64,000 nucleotides of DNA, taken from NCBI RefSeq assembly GCF_036711975.1, contig NC_091973.1, positions 2,418,001 through 2,482,000 of the forward strand, written 5' to 3'. This document shows positions 11,931 through 24,400 of the stretch, one piece after another. The notes under the pieces were generated by a model. It saw only the letters and a list, made by a program, of their open reading frames with translations. It ran no database searches and had not been told where the DNA came from. The stretch comes from Onthophagus taurus. Lineage: Eukaryota > Arthropoda > Insecta > Coleoptera > Scarabaeidae. Numbering within the stretch: position 1 is the stretch's first letter; each line of letters opens with the position of its first letter. The position numbers and the translations under genes were made by a program.

Positions 11931-12589
11931 TGTTCGACAATTTGCGCTGAAACAAAAAGAAAATTAAATTAAAACTTAATTACAACACACAAATTTATAT
12001 TTCCTTACAGATATTTTATGCGAAAACGTTGTTTCTTCTTAAAACCGTCGAATCATTTGTAAGAAGAAGAAAACAGTTTTTTTTAATTAGAAAAAAAAAA
12101 CTTGTTTTGAACTGAAAATTTAAATTTGTTTCATATTTATTTGATGTTTAATACATTTTCGCCGTTTAATTATAATTGATTAATTGTAATTTAGGAATGA
12201 ATTAAAAAATATTTTAAGTTTGAAAGTTGGGGGTTGATTTAAAATTATGCAACCAATTAAACACACGTTTATTTCAGGATATCTAACTAATTAAAGTAAT
12301 AAATTTTCCACCTATTTTACAAACTAATCTTGCTTGACTTTAGAGGTAGCGAAATATTAAATACACCACTAGCTATCACCTCAAAATTATCAAACTTTAA
12401 ACTGGTGTGCAGCCGTTTTGGAACAAAATTTTAAAAAAAGTTACATCAATTTGAAAAGAACACACTTTGAGCTATCTAAATCCGGGTTTTTTCAATATCA
12501 AATTCTTCAAGGGTTCAAAAGAACCCTACACATAGAAACGGTAGATTGATCTTTCAAAGAGGTATATAATTTTAGTAAATCGCTAAATT

Positions 12590-13545
12590 GCACAAGCTTA
12601 AACATTTACATACGGTAATTTTACGCGGATTTTGCAGTTTTTGGGGGGAAAATGCTTGTGCACCCATGCTATCTATTAAAGTTGTATATCATTGCATGGA
12701 GCAGAAAATTTCCTATAGATTCTATATGATTTCGGCGTTTTGTCCGTATTATATAAGAAAGTAACATTTATTTACGCCAATTATACGTGGTTTTTGCAGT
12801 TTTTGGAAGGAAAAAGCTTGTGCAACCTTGTAATCTACTAAGGATATATACCATTGCATAGAGCGGAAAGTTTTCTATAGATTCCATATGGTCACAGAAT
12901 TTGGTCCGTATCATATAAGAAAGTTATGACGCCGTAAACATTTACATACTCCAAAAATACGTGGTTTTTGCAGTTTTTGGAAGGAAAATGTTTGTGCAAC
13001 CTTGTAATCTACTAAAGTTATATACCATTACATAGAGCAGAAAATTTCCTATGGATTCTATATGGTTGCAGCGTTTTGTTCATATCATATAACAAAGCTA
13101 TGACGCTATAAACATGTACATACGACAATTCTACGCGGTTTTTGTAGTTTTTGGAAGGAAAATGCTTGTGCAACCTTGTAATTTCCGTAAGTTATATATC
13201 ATGGCATAGAGCACAAAATTTCCTATGGATTCTATATGACCACGGAGTTTTGTCCATATCATATAAGAAAGTTATGACACCGTAAACATTTACATATACC
13301 AAAAATACGTGGTTTTTGCAGATTTTGGGGAAGAAATCCTTGTGCAACAATACGATCTATTAAAATTATATACCACCGTATAGAGCAGAAAATTTCCTAT
13401 GCATTCTATATGGTCCCAAAGTTTTATTCATATCATATAAAAAAGTTACAACACTATAAACATTTACATACTTCTAAAGTTATAAATTATAAACCACTGC
13501 ACAGAGCGGAAATTTTCCAATAAAACCTGTATGGTCACTGGTAAT
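12590..13545. repeat. About 174-bp tandem repeat, 5-6 diverged copies
   Basis: The landmark GTGCAACCTTGTAATCTACT and variants occurs at 12658, 12820, 12994, 13168 and 13342, with steps of 162, 174, 174 and 174 bp. Copies share TACGTGGTTTTTGCAGTTTT and TTTCCTATGGATTCTATATG blocks. Divergence is greater than in the 147-bp array, so this array is older. Confidence 0.9.
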
Positions 13546-14146
13546 ACTAAAAGAGAAAAAAATTATGGGATATATTTAATAATAAATAGAAAGTTGTAAA
13601 TTAACATCATTAAATTATAACAAAATTTTTGAATCGTACTTCATAAAACTCCTATTTTAATTTCAGTTTGGGTCAAAACACAATTCTTTTCCACGAACTG
13701 AGTAAGACCAACCACCTGCAGATGACGTAATCCCAAATACAAATAAAAGGGCCACATGTTAAATCTACGCAGTTAAAATAATAAAATTAATTGCAAAATC
13801 TTCGAGTTAAACGTTCAGATATACCAAATTCATGCTTTAGATTGAGTGTTATTAAAATAAACAAAATAATATATGAATTATTTGAAAAGATTTTGCAAAT
13901 ATAAGTGCGTATTATTTAGGGGCACCAAGAATAATCGATACGAAATCTGCAGCGACTAAATTCTTAGAAATCAGATAGTGCTTTTCTAGGAAATACCCGA
14001 CTTATTTTTTAGTTCTTGAGCTCAACATGTGTTTCCTCAAAAGATTTAAATAAATAATCTTTTGATATTTTTGAAAACGCTTGGAAACAATGAATCCCAA
14101 GAACTTTTCAAGCTGCTTTTTCGAAAATCAATTAAGATACTCGATT

Positions 14147-14190
14147 TATTTAATTGTATTATTTTCGAAATAATACAATTAAATAATTTT
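14147..14190. repeat. Short perfect inverted repeat
   Basis: TTATTTAATTGTATTAT and its reverse complement flank a 7-base loop centred on TTTCGAA, a 17-bp stem. It is probably a tiny foldback remnant. Confidence 0.7.
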
Positions 14191-14600
14191 TATGTAGGCA
14201 ACCTAATACATATTATAATATACATAAAATGTATTTAAAATAAAAATTCATTTTATGTATTTTATTAAAATACTTTAATATCTAACGAATTTTGATTAGA
14301 TTAAAGTAACTAAAAATTGTAAATTCTCGATAAAAATTGTCGGTTACAAGAAAAACAAAATATTTCAATTTGAATCATCGAAGTCGGCGATGACTCCTCG
14401 ACCAATGAGAGCTCGTCGATTTCAAGGTACCGTGTGGAAATGGCCACGTGATTGGTGGAGCTTCTTACTGCACATCCTTGCAGTTTTTTGCTTAGTGTTG
14501 GTAACAACTATAAGAAGTTAGGTACGATAGTTGGTGGTCATTTCGTTCCGAAACTCCGACCCGAATGCCGGCGGTTTTTATTTTTTTCATTATTGAAGAA

Positions 14601-17600
14601 ATGGGTGATATAGTCCGAAGACCTAATACATATTTCCAACACGCCAGGGAGTATATAAGTCAATTGCGCGAAGCTGAACGAAGACGACGTAGTTCCACTA
14701 TGAGCGACTCAAATGTATTGACAGTGGAGAGGATGGTGGAAGCTCTCAGTCGTAATATAGTTTCTTATAGTGATAAACAAAGAATACGCCGTTCGAAGTA
14801 TACTTTCAGTTTATTTTTATGTAAGTACACGAAAGTTTATGGAGCATCCGATCCTGAAATACAGGATAAGATTGAGGAGCCTTGTTCGATATGCCTTATG
14901 GAGTACGATCACACCAAACAGATTCGACTTTTGAAGTGTGGCCACCTATTTCATCGCTTATGCATAGATCGTTGGTTGTTGAGATATCTAACTTGTCCCT
15001 TATGTCGCTGTGGAATCTTAGGAAATTATTACACTTTTCCACCCGGACAGACTTCTGGGGAGCCACAAGCTGAAGGTAAATAATTCAAACAAAATTAATA
15101 AATTCTTAATAATTAATTAATTGAATTTTTTCAGAAATTGTGGAAGGTGGAGAAGACACACCAGGTTATCAACAATACGCCGATGAAGATGAGCTCTCTG
15201 AAAATGATGATGAAGATGATAGTTTGGAGGATATTGTTGAACATGCTACTCAACGAGAAGTTCGAGTTGATGTTTTAAGGGAAGTTTTTCCAACAAGCAC
15301 CAATCGGTCCAATACAAACCAAGACGATGATGATGATGAAGATGAAGATCAAGTTGCAGCCAAAAGACCAAGGCTTGATGGTGAAAGGAGTAATGATGGT
15401 GCTGGACCTAGCAGTTCACATGATGAAGATAATATTGATTCTGCAGATGGTAATTATTTCTTTCATAAACTTTTTCATATTTTTCTTGATATTTATGCAT
15501 CTGAGAGCAAAAGTAAAGGAGAGCAATATTGTTAAGAATTAAATTTGCTACAAGTTTTGTTCTAAAAGTTTTTTTGTAGTGTGCTCCAAATCCGTAATTT
15601 TGATCGTTTTAAGTTTTATCTTTATTTGCCTCATAGAAGTCGGCAGTCTCAACTATCAAGAACAATACCCAGACGTCTTCGAAGTCGGCCGAGATTATTT
15701 ATCTTATCCTGCTTGCAATTTATGGAAGAAGTAACCTCGGCCGACTTCGAAGACGTCGGCCGCACTAAATATTGTTCTTGATACTTAGGTTGGGGTGCAG
15801 GCGAAAGTCATGCTCCATCACGAACAATATTTATGGCGGCCGACGTCTTCGAAGTCGGCCGAGATTATTACCTATATCAACAAAAATAATCTCGGTCAAC
15901 TTCGAAGATGTCGGCCGCACTATGTACTGTTCATGATACTCGGGGCGGCCGACTTCGAAGACGTCGGCCGCACTAAATATTGTTCTTGATACTTAGGTTG
16001 GGTTGCAGGCGAAAATCATGCTCCATCACGAACTATAGTTATGGCGGCCGAAGTCGGCCGAGTTTATACCTATATCAACAGAAATAATCTCGGCCGACTT
16101 GGAATACGTCGGCCGCCATAACTATAGTTCGTGATGGAGCATGATTTTCGCCTGCAACCCAACCTAAGTATCAAGAACAATATTTATTTATTATCACCTA
16201 TTGTGTGCTGAATACATATTATTTATTTGAATATGTATTCGGCACACAATAGGCGGGTGAAAGAAAAAAGTGTTGTTGCCATTTAAAAAAATTGACTTCG
16301 ACATTTCGAGATAACTTTTAAATCAAATTTTTAAAGATTATGTAAGTTATGGCTCCTCTCTGTCCAAGCCCTGAGAATATTTGGCCTGACTCGAATGTAA
16401 TTATTTTTATTGTGAAGCCAAAATTTTTGAAAAAACTGAAATAATAATAATAAGTTTATTGCCACATAGCTTATACAGGAGAAAAATAATATACAGTAAA
16501 GCTTCGCTAATCCGAATCAATTAAAACCAGCTCAATTCAGATTATGGAAGCATGTGGATTATTGAAGTCATATTTAAATATTATCAAAAAAAGTCTTATA
16601 AATACTTATTTATAGATTTATTGTACTAGATAATATATGCAATACATGTTTTATACAGTTTATTTAAAAAAATCAAACAACTTTGTTTGTCGCATGCAGT
16701 CTTGTTTAAATTTCATGGCGCGTTGCCGTAGAATTCTAAGGGTTGTTACGGTGTTTAAATCGACTGCATTCTCCTCCGCCCATTGAATACATGTACTGAA
16801 GCTTTTAATAGCATTCTCATGTTTTACTTTTAATTCGTTTTCGTTTGTACCAGCGTCTTCATGGAGAGAACTGCCGTCCCTGCCGTCACTATCCAGCGAA
16901 ACATTATCTTTATCACCAACAATCCAATCGTTAACTTCTGATTGCGAAGGATGATGATCATTGTTTATTTGCTGGAGCATAGCACCGATTTCTTTTAATT
17001 CTTGTTTCCTCATCTGATTGTCCAAATACATTTCTCCAACATTTTGCTATTAAATTAGCCGATAGTTTGTCCCAAGCATTGGCAAGCATGAACACAGCAT
17101 CCTTAATAGAAATATTCTTCAGTGCTTTGGAAATCGTCTTCCTCTATAGATAGAACATGTTCTAAGAGACTTTTCCGGTAATACACTTTCGTTAAACGAA
17201 TTGCATTTTGATCCATAGGTTGGATAAGTGGAGTACAATTGGGTGGCAGAAACATTGTTATAATTTCACCATCATCGCTTATTAATTTGGTTTCCGATGC
17301 GTGACTTGGCGCATTGTCGATTAACAAAATTGCTTTACCACTCAGATTGTTTTCTGCTTGAAATTTTCTAATTTGTTTAACAAAAGACTCGTGAAACCAT
17401 TTTACAAAAAGAGCTGAAGTCATCCAAGCATTTTTTGTCGAGAAATATTCAACTGGAAGGCAGGAGACAGTTTTTAAAAGCTCTCGGATTTTTTGCTTTT
17501 CCGATAACCAACATTTTAAGTTTATGTGTGCCATCTCCGTTTGTACAAGCAAGAAAAGTTACTCTTTCCTTTGATGTTTTTCTCCCTGGAGCAGTTCTTT

Positions 17601-19149
17601 CTCCGGCATGTACTAACGTACGATCGGGAAGTAGTTTCCAGAATAATGCAGATTCATCTGCGTTGTATATTTGGCTGGGTAACACATTTTTTTAGTGAAT
17701 TTTCGTAAAAACGGTTGCACTGCAGATGAGTCGCTAGAGAGTTTCTCTCCAACCACTTTTAATTGACGAATACCACGTCTATTTTTAAATCGACTGATCC
17801 ATCCTCTGCTTGCAATAAACGTTTTGCCTTTACAACATTTAGTAAAAATTTTCAGAGCTTTTTCTCTTAAAAAGTTAGTTGTGACTGTAGCATGTTTTTC
17901 TCGCTGTAACTGAAACCATTTATACAACTTATCTTCCATTTCTGGATATTCTGGTTTTCGCAAAGCTTTTCTACGCGCTGGAGTTGCAACACAACTTGCA
18001 ATGTAACTTTAAATCCATGAAAAAGTCCATGTTAATATATTACCGATTTGAGAAAAATAGTAGAATGTTATACATACCTATTTATTTTTTCTTTATTTTT
18101 TTTAATGTCAGAAATGGTTGACACACCGACACCATATTTTTCTGCTAAGGCTTTTCCACTGGTACCACTACTCAGTTTTATTAATATTTGTTCTTTTTCC
18201 GCGATTGTTAACGTCTTGTGCGACCGTTTCGGTGGCATTTTTACGCAAAACTGAGCGTATAACGTAAACAAGTAACTATAAACTATAAAACTAAACGTGT
18301 TCCAACTTGTTTAAACGGCCACACAAAAAGACCGTTAATTCCGATTAGCGAATCTTCTAGCAATTCGGATTGCAAGGGACATAATGCAAATTTCACGTTT
18401 TCTAATTTTGTTCGGATTACAAGGGAATTCGGATTTGGGGGTGTTCGAATTAGCGGAGTTTTACTGTATATGTATTATACATAAATGAATTAATTAATAG
18501 TGTATGTTGACAAAAGGTCAAAAAACTTAAATAACTCAAAAATCATATCAAATTATATTAAAATTTAGCGGGAATCTCAAAAATTCAATAAAAATTTGAA
18601 CATTCCATTTAAAATAACGAAGTTGGGGTCCATTTCCGGTATAATCGGAAGTTGCAGAAAACTGAAAATATTTTAGCTGAAACGAACGCCTTAGATAAAC
18701 CCTGTATGCAAATTTTTAAAAAAATAGTGCTAGTAGTTTGACAGACCCTGTATATTCATGCTACATATATGTGCCAATAGCGACTTGGTTCTTAGCTATG
18801 TAAAGGCTTATTTACAATCTCTCCATTGATACTTAAAGCACTAAGCTAGATCATCATTGTACCAATTTTTTTAACTTAATCACAACTTTGAGTACCCCAG
18901 TAGTATTTGTTGTGCCATAAAAGACATTCAACTTCAAGTGGTCATTTTTGTTTGAGACATTGTTCAGTTAAGAATTTGAATATATTTCTGATTTAGGGCC
19001 AAATCCAAAAATTAGTTATTTTTGTTTTAATAATTTATTTATTTTTGTTTTAATAATTTATTTATTTATTTTTTTTAATAGGAAATGAGAGCACCTCTAA
19101 TTCACCAGAACCTAAAGAAAACAACGAAGACGTCTCAACCGCCCTGTGA
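14601..19149 (+). CDS. RING-H2 finger protein with acidic tail (probable E3 ubiquitin ligase)
   Basis: Three coding exons fit: 14601-15075, 15135-15449 and 19082-19149, with matched phases, giving 285 residues. The RING-H2 domain is complete: CSICLMEYDH, then CGHLFHRLC, then CPLC, with spacing C-x2-C-x14-C-x-H-x2-H-x2-C-x10-C-x2-C. This type binds two zincs and recruits E2 enzymes. After the RING come a Gly/Pro linker, a long Asp/Glu-rich stretch and a basic patch (AAKRPRLDGER) that could be a nuclear signal. The last exon adds 22 Ser/Glu-rich residues. An ATG 36 bp upstream (14565) would add a hydrophobic leader; 14601 is preferred for its better context (GAAATGG). Intron 2 is 3.6 kb and contains family A repeats and a transposon. 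The family name is unknown to me. If exon 3 is wrong, translation would stop within intron 2. Confidence 0.75.
15635..16184. repeat. Family A foldback cluster (TTCGAA core) in RING gene intron 2
   Basis: Alternating direct and inverted copies of a GC-rich core whose arms read TCGGCCGACTTCGAAGACG, with a linker related to TTGTTCTTGATACTTAGG. It contrasts sharply with the AT-rich surroundings and can fold into long hairpins. The same family forms large arrays at 39.7-41.7 kb and 49.6-51.9 kb. Confidence 0.9.
16197..16253. repeat. Short hairpin (inverted repeat)
   Basis: CCTATTGTGTGCTGAATACA and its near-exact reverse complement make a stem of about 24 bp around a 9-base AT loop, with one mismatch. 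Confidence 0.75.
16494..18466 (-). mobile_element. pogo/Tigger-like DNA transposon, TIRs and TA duplication visible
   Basis: Terminal inverted repeats begin CAGTAAAGCTTCGCTAATCC on the left and, as reverse complement on the right, CAGTAAAACTCCGCTAATTC. Both sides are flanked by TA, the target duplication of Tc1/mariner elements. The 1973-bp body encodes a CENP-B/Jerky-type transposase on the minus strand. It lies inside intron 2 of the RING gene, antisense to it. Confidence 0.92.
16660..18238 (-). pseudogene. Broken Tigger/Jerky-type transposase
   Basis: The minus-strand reading begins with MPPKRSHKTLTIAEKEQI, a psq-type helix-turn-helix. A probable intron follows (donor near 18055, resuming near 17998), then a CENP-B/Tc5-type DNA-binding domain (RGWISRFKNRRGIRQLK), and a DDE core with first Asp in YNADESALFW, second in ILLIDNAPSHAS and third in QPMDQNAI. 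The frame changes at about 17690 (in a T-run), 17460, 17105 and 17033, so at least four frameshifts break it. The three catalytic acidic residues are still recognisable, so decay is moderate. Confidence 0.88.
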
Positions 19150-19298
19150 TGAGGTATTCACTATTTTTTAGAATATATTTTTTCTGTTTTCCATGTTGAT
19201 TCGATTCAATTTATGGAAAAATTAGAATATTGTTTTGTTTGTTTATTGTTTAAAAATGGCTTGTTTCTATTAAACGTATTAAAATACGTTTAATGATC

Positions 19299-19323
19299 AA
19301 TAAATAGTTATCACTTCAATAAA
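19299..19323 (+). terminator. Poly(A) signals of the RING gene
   Basis: AATAAA at 19299-19304 and 19318-19323, about 150-170 bp after the proposed RING gene stop. Their position supports the distant third exon. Confidence 0.5.
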
Positions 19324-21429
19324 ATAAATTTTGTAGAGTGCAATGAATTTGTTCAATATGCTCTACAAGTTTTATTTTTTCGTTCAATTAGGAATACATT
19401 AAGAAAATTTTAGAAAAATAGAGATAAAGTTTATTAATCAAAATTTTTTTCATTCATAATCATTAAAAAACGAATCTTATAAACTAAAACAATTTAAGAT
19501 ATAAGACATTAAATAGTAGATAAATATAAATGATAAAATGTGTTCGATATTTAGTATTAGTAATACAGTTAGCTACTTTTCATACACATCATTTCGCTTT
19601 CCCGTTTTATTTTTACCGCAATACAAAAAACTCCTTTATATAAAAAAAAAGTACTAAAGTAAAGATTATTTAAGTTAAGTTGTTAAGAATATTATTATTC
19701 AGTTTTCCTAAATATTAGGATGCAATATTTTATTGGAATGTTTTTCTTTTTTTAGTTTCGTGTTTATTTGTGTTTGCGTTTCGAAGTTGTTTATTATTAT
19801 CATTGTAGTAACTACTTAGGTCTTATGCAATCGTTTAATACCGATAAAAATACTCTGTGGCTTCTCCGACTCCTAAAATATAATGAAACATTTGCATTTT
19901 TTATTTACTATAAATAACAGTATAATTTGTTCATTTGGCCAGTATCCGAACGGAGTAGCTTTAATCATAAGACTGAGGATTTAGTTCTTAAGACAAGTTC
20001 CGCGTAATAATGAATCTGCAACTGTGATTTTTTCTACGTCATTTGTATGCATTATAATGACATGCAGAGCAGATCTGTGATGTTTACCGTTAGTATTAAA
20101 ATCAAACCGTTTACCTATTGAAAGTTTATATGATAATAATAATAATAGCGCCGTTCTTAGAGTTTTTCTATTTTCTCAAATGTTGTAATAAAAAATACTT
20201 TTGAAGGCAATTAATGTTTGTTTATTTTCCTTCAAAATTCCCTTTTCCAATAAAAATTAATTAGTAATTATGGTAAATAGAATTGACACAAACCGAGATA
20301 ATCAATCAAAGTTGTATCAAAATGTGTATTTTTCTGTATAAATAACTCTGCTTTGAGAGTCTTTCTCGTCCCCATAGTCTCATGTAAGTCTAATTTCGTT
20401 AGAAAATATGCTGGAAACTTATTCTCTTTTTTTTTCTTCCCCAGCGTGCCCCTATCATAGGAGATGACCTAGGATGATCCATCTTTTGAAGTTTTTCCTC
20501 TCACCAGCAAGACCGTTGAGCTGCTGCAATCTTTCCTCGGCTGGCTTCAATCTGCGTCATTGTCTCTTCCCATGGCATTCTCGGTCACCCTATGGGTCGG
20601 CTGTCTTAGTATTTGCCTATTCGTCTTACATGACCAAAGCAGGAAGTATCACCTAACGTCTTCGAAGTCGGCCGAGATTATTTATATTCAGGGCATAGGG
20701 AGCCTTGGTAGTCTTGTCTACTCTGCAGTAAGTTTACTCGTCTGGTAGATTATCGTGAGAACCACATTCACAATTATTACTATTTTTTGCAATTCTTAAT
20801 AAATTATTCAATTATCAATTTTACTTAATAGCGACATCTCTTAATCAAACGCTGAACTAAATTGATTTTTAAAATTATTTTTACGAAATTAAGGGGTTCG
20901 AATTAAACATTTTTTTATATTTAAGTTTTTTCCAAAAAAAAAAAAAATATATAAAATAATTTCTGAAATAAATTAAATTCTCATAAAATATAAAAAAAAA
21001 TAATACCTTAAAATTATTATAAATAAATAATCCCCATCTTTAATTTAATTCATATTTGATTTAAATTAATATTAAATTTCATATTTAGTATTTTAATTTT
21101 AATCGATTATCGTTCCAGAAACAACCCGATCGTGAGATAATAACCTAACAATAGCATTTGGGTTTGATCAATTTGAACAAGACGATTGGTTCGGTTCAGT
21201 TTTATTTTTGGAACATGTCCAAACAATAAAAAAAGACATTCTTAAAAAAATAAAATCAAATTTTTTTTGAAACAAACTTTATTGAATGTGACTTTATTTA
21301 TAAGTCTTTGATTTTGTACGCAATGCCCGAACGCAAAAACACTCTCATTTGAATATCATTCCAAATTGATCCGGAGTTGCATGAACTCGGGGGTAGCTTA
21401 GCACGCAATTCACTTCAGAGTTTGCACCC
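19324..21429. other. Intergenic AT-rich region
   Basis: No gene supported. A less AT-rich block at 20330-20640 may be the decayed 3' part of a non-LTR element; this is only a resemblance in style. A family A fragment lies at 20655-20690, and 20760-21120 is simple AT-rich sequence. Confidence 0.45.
20655..20690. repeat. Family A fragment
   Basis: About 30 bp match one arm of the family A core (ACGTCTTCGAAGTCGGCCGA followed by GATTATTT). A solitary arm without its partner. Confidence 0.75.
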
Positions 21430-21463
21430 TCAGTCAATTCGCGTCGGGTTTCGGTTAAGGTCC
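21430..21463 (+). promoter_or_regulatory. Candidate Inr + DPE core promoter of the esterase-like gene
   Basis: TCAGT at 21430-21434 matches the arthropod initiator with A+1 at 21432. Exactly at +28 to +32 (21459-21463) is GGTCC, which fits the downstream promoter element consensus RGWYV. No TATA box is seen. The ATG follows at +37, giving a very short 5' UTR. Confidence 0.5.
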
Positions 21464-21467
21464 TACC

Positions 21468-24400
21468 ATGTTGAAGACCCTTTTGGTCTTACCTTTATTA
21501 ATCTCGTTTCGCGGTTACTTATCGCAAAAACCGCTTACGGTTGATCTCCCAAAACAAGGTGTTTTACAAGGAAAAGAAATTTCGCGCTTCCGGACGGAGA
21601 AGATTCACGGATTTTTGGGAATTCCTTACGCTAAACCACCTTTAGGTGAATTCAAATTTGCTCCACCGCAAACTGATGATCTTCCATCCTGGGATGATGT
21701 TAGAAACGCAACCGATTTCGCACCAAGTTGTCTACAAGTTGAAAAGATGAAGGAATCAGATGAACCGTTTTTTAAAATTATCATGGATGGAAAGTTGAAA
21801 ACTGATGAAGATTGTTTATATTTAAACGTTTATGTTCCTTCAAGTAAGTTTACTAAACAAGTAAATATTCGTGATAATAAAAATGAAGCATAATAATTGA
21901 TCTAGTTCTTGTGTAGATGTTTCTTAAGGTTTATTTTGCTTGCTTATTTTAATGGTTGTTTAATAATGGCCCATTTTCGTAATAACGGCGACCTACCGTT
22001 GTATGCGGTGTCTTTAATTGGTCTACGTTGGACGTTGTAAACCGTATTCGGTGGGTCCTAAGGGAAAGTTCGCGTGGTAGTTGTTGGAAAAGTATGGTTT
22101 CTCAACATTTCGGTCACGCAATCCGAGCCTTATCTCCTATTTATGCCCCCTCGTCGTAAAGGTCGCATGCGTAAAAAGAAATCCGCAGTTTGTTCCTGAT
22201 AATAAAGATAACATCGTATGCATTCGAATTCTAATACACGTCGAAAGTAAGAAAACAATTTTCTAAAATCGATTCAAAATTAGATAAAAGTCGTAAACAA
22301 AAAGAATGAAATCGATTTTCTTTAAATCACAACGTAGGAAATTATACGTTTCTGTATAATAAGAAAGAACGGCGTGATATATGATTATTTTGCATTTTCG
22401 AGACTTGTCGTGAAAACATATTTTCTACGAAGACCGCCGTCGCCGGAAGCAGCAAGCGCTAAACTCCGACCGTTCTCGTGACTCGAAACCATTAAGGGGC
22501 GACTATTTCGCGAACAAACCCGGGGGGCGCCAAACCAAACCTCGCAATCTGCCTTCAGGTGCTGCCCGCCGTCGGGCTTCCGCAGAATGCGCTAAATAAA
22601 TATTACAAATTATCGGCCGTCTTCATCGCTTAACTGCGCTTTTTCACCTAGACCCGGAAACACACTTGACCAAGAAATCGTTAACTTCATCTGCTTAACC
22701 ATAAACATTTTTAGTAAAATAAAACAATTATACAAAGTTATTTTTAATTCTTAGCATAATTTACTTAGGATAATTTTTAATTAATTTTTTTTTAATACAG
22801 TAAAATCTCGATATAACAGACATCATAAATGATTTTTATATTCCAATTAGGGGTTTTCCCCGACTTGTCTATACGATGTATAAATCAAGGATGGTAGTTC
22901 TAGTTTTAATTGTTATTCAGCGCTAGATTGTAAAATATATTTATTGATCTAAAATTAGTACTAACACTAGACCTAGAACTAGAAAGTTTCGGGTTTAGCC
23001 GTGCGTCTTCAGACATACATAGTAACAGTGCTAGTGTTAGTTTTAGTGTTAATTTTTAAGCAGCGCTAGACCAAGAACTAGAATCATTCGGGATTAGCCG
23101 TCTTAAGAGACGTTCGGCTAAACCAGAAAGAAACATTCTGGGTGTAGTTCTAGGTGTAGTGTTAGTTCTAGTAACAGTGCTAGTGTAAAACTAGAACTAA
23201 CACTATACCTAGAACTAGAATCATATGGGTTTAGCCGTCTTTATAGACGTGCGGCTAAACCCAAATGATTCTAGTTCTAGGTATAGTGTTAGTTCTAGAT
23301 AGTAACAGTGTTAGTTCTAGTTTTAATTGTTAAGCAGCGCTAGACTAAGAACTAGAATCATTCGGGTTTAGCCGTACGTCTCTTAAGATGGCTAAATCCG
23401 AATGTTTCTAGTTCTAGGTATAGTGTTAGTTCTAATGCTAGTGTTAGTTTTAGTTGTTATTCTGTATATATCTTTCATTGAAAAAAAAAACTAGATATAG
23501 ACTTAGAAAGTTTCGGATTTTCGGCACATTTAAAGTACAAATTATATCATATTAGTCCATTATATCAAGATTATACTGTATTATACTTAATAAATATTAT
23601 GGGTATATTTGACTCTCAAATTTGAAATTTTACGAATGCAGGTCGTGTTCCAACACAAGGATACCCAACGATCGTCTGGATTCATCCAGGAAGCTTCGTG
23701 TCTGGAAGTCCAAATATATGGAACCCGTTCAGATTGGTATTGCGGTATAACGTGATCGTTGTCACCATAGCTTACCGGTTGAATATAATGGGTTTCTTTA
23801 CGACCGGGGATGGTGAAGCACCGGGAAATTTTGGATTAATGGATCAGCGTGCCGCTATAACATGGGTGAAAGAGAATATAAATCATTTTGGTGGTGACCC
23901 GGAAAATATTTGCTTGATGGGTTATGGTGCTGGAGCTACAAGTATCGGTTTGCATTTGATTAATTTGGAACTTGAAGGTTTATTTTCTTCGGCAATAATT
24001 ATGGGAGGAAGTTTGTTTAAATCTAACAGTGTGGGTAGTCCAAAGGTTGATGACGTTTTGGATAAAGTTGGTGTTAATCATGGTTGTATAAGAAAGCCGA
24101 CATCTTTGCTAATGCAATGTTTGAGAAACATCGATAGTAAATTGATTGTTGAAGAGAATCAAAATCACGATTGGAAACCAACTTACGATAAGGATTTGAG
24201 TAACAGTACAAATCCTATTATTCCTGAAAATGTTCGAACTCTTTTTGAACGCGGAGAATTTATTAAAGTACCATTATTAACGGGTTATACAAACATGGAG
24301 GATGCTTTGATGGTTAAAGATATTTTAGAAGAAATGTTGCCTTCGAATGGAACGTCTGCTCATTTATCCGCAGCTTTAAATGATTATATTAGTTCGGATT

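Larger units (their letters stand above)
11949..14564. other. Intergenic region with repeats between the PC-esterase and RING genes
   Basis: No gene supported. It holds the presumed upstream untranslated exon or promoter of the minus-strand esterase gene, a 174-bp satellite (12590-13545), AT-rich unique sequence and a small hairpin at about 14147-14190. The segment 14340-14560 is less AT-rich and may be the promoter of the RING gene. Confidence 0.5.

Noticed and set aside
20330-20640. A non-LTR retrotransposon remnant
   Set aside because: Only a stylistic resemblance; no reverse transcriptase or endonuclease motif could be read, so it is not listed as an element.
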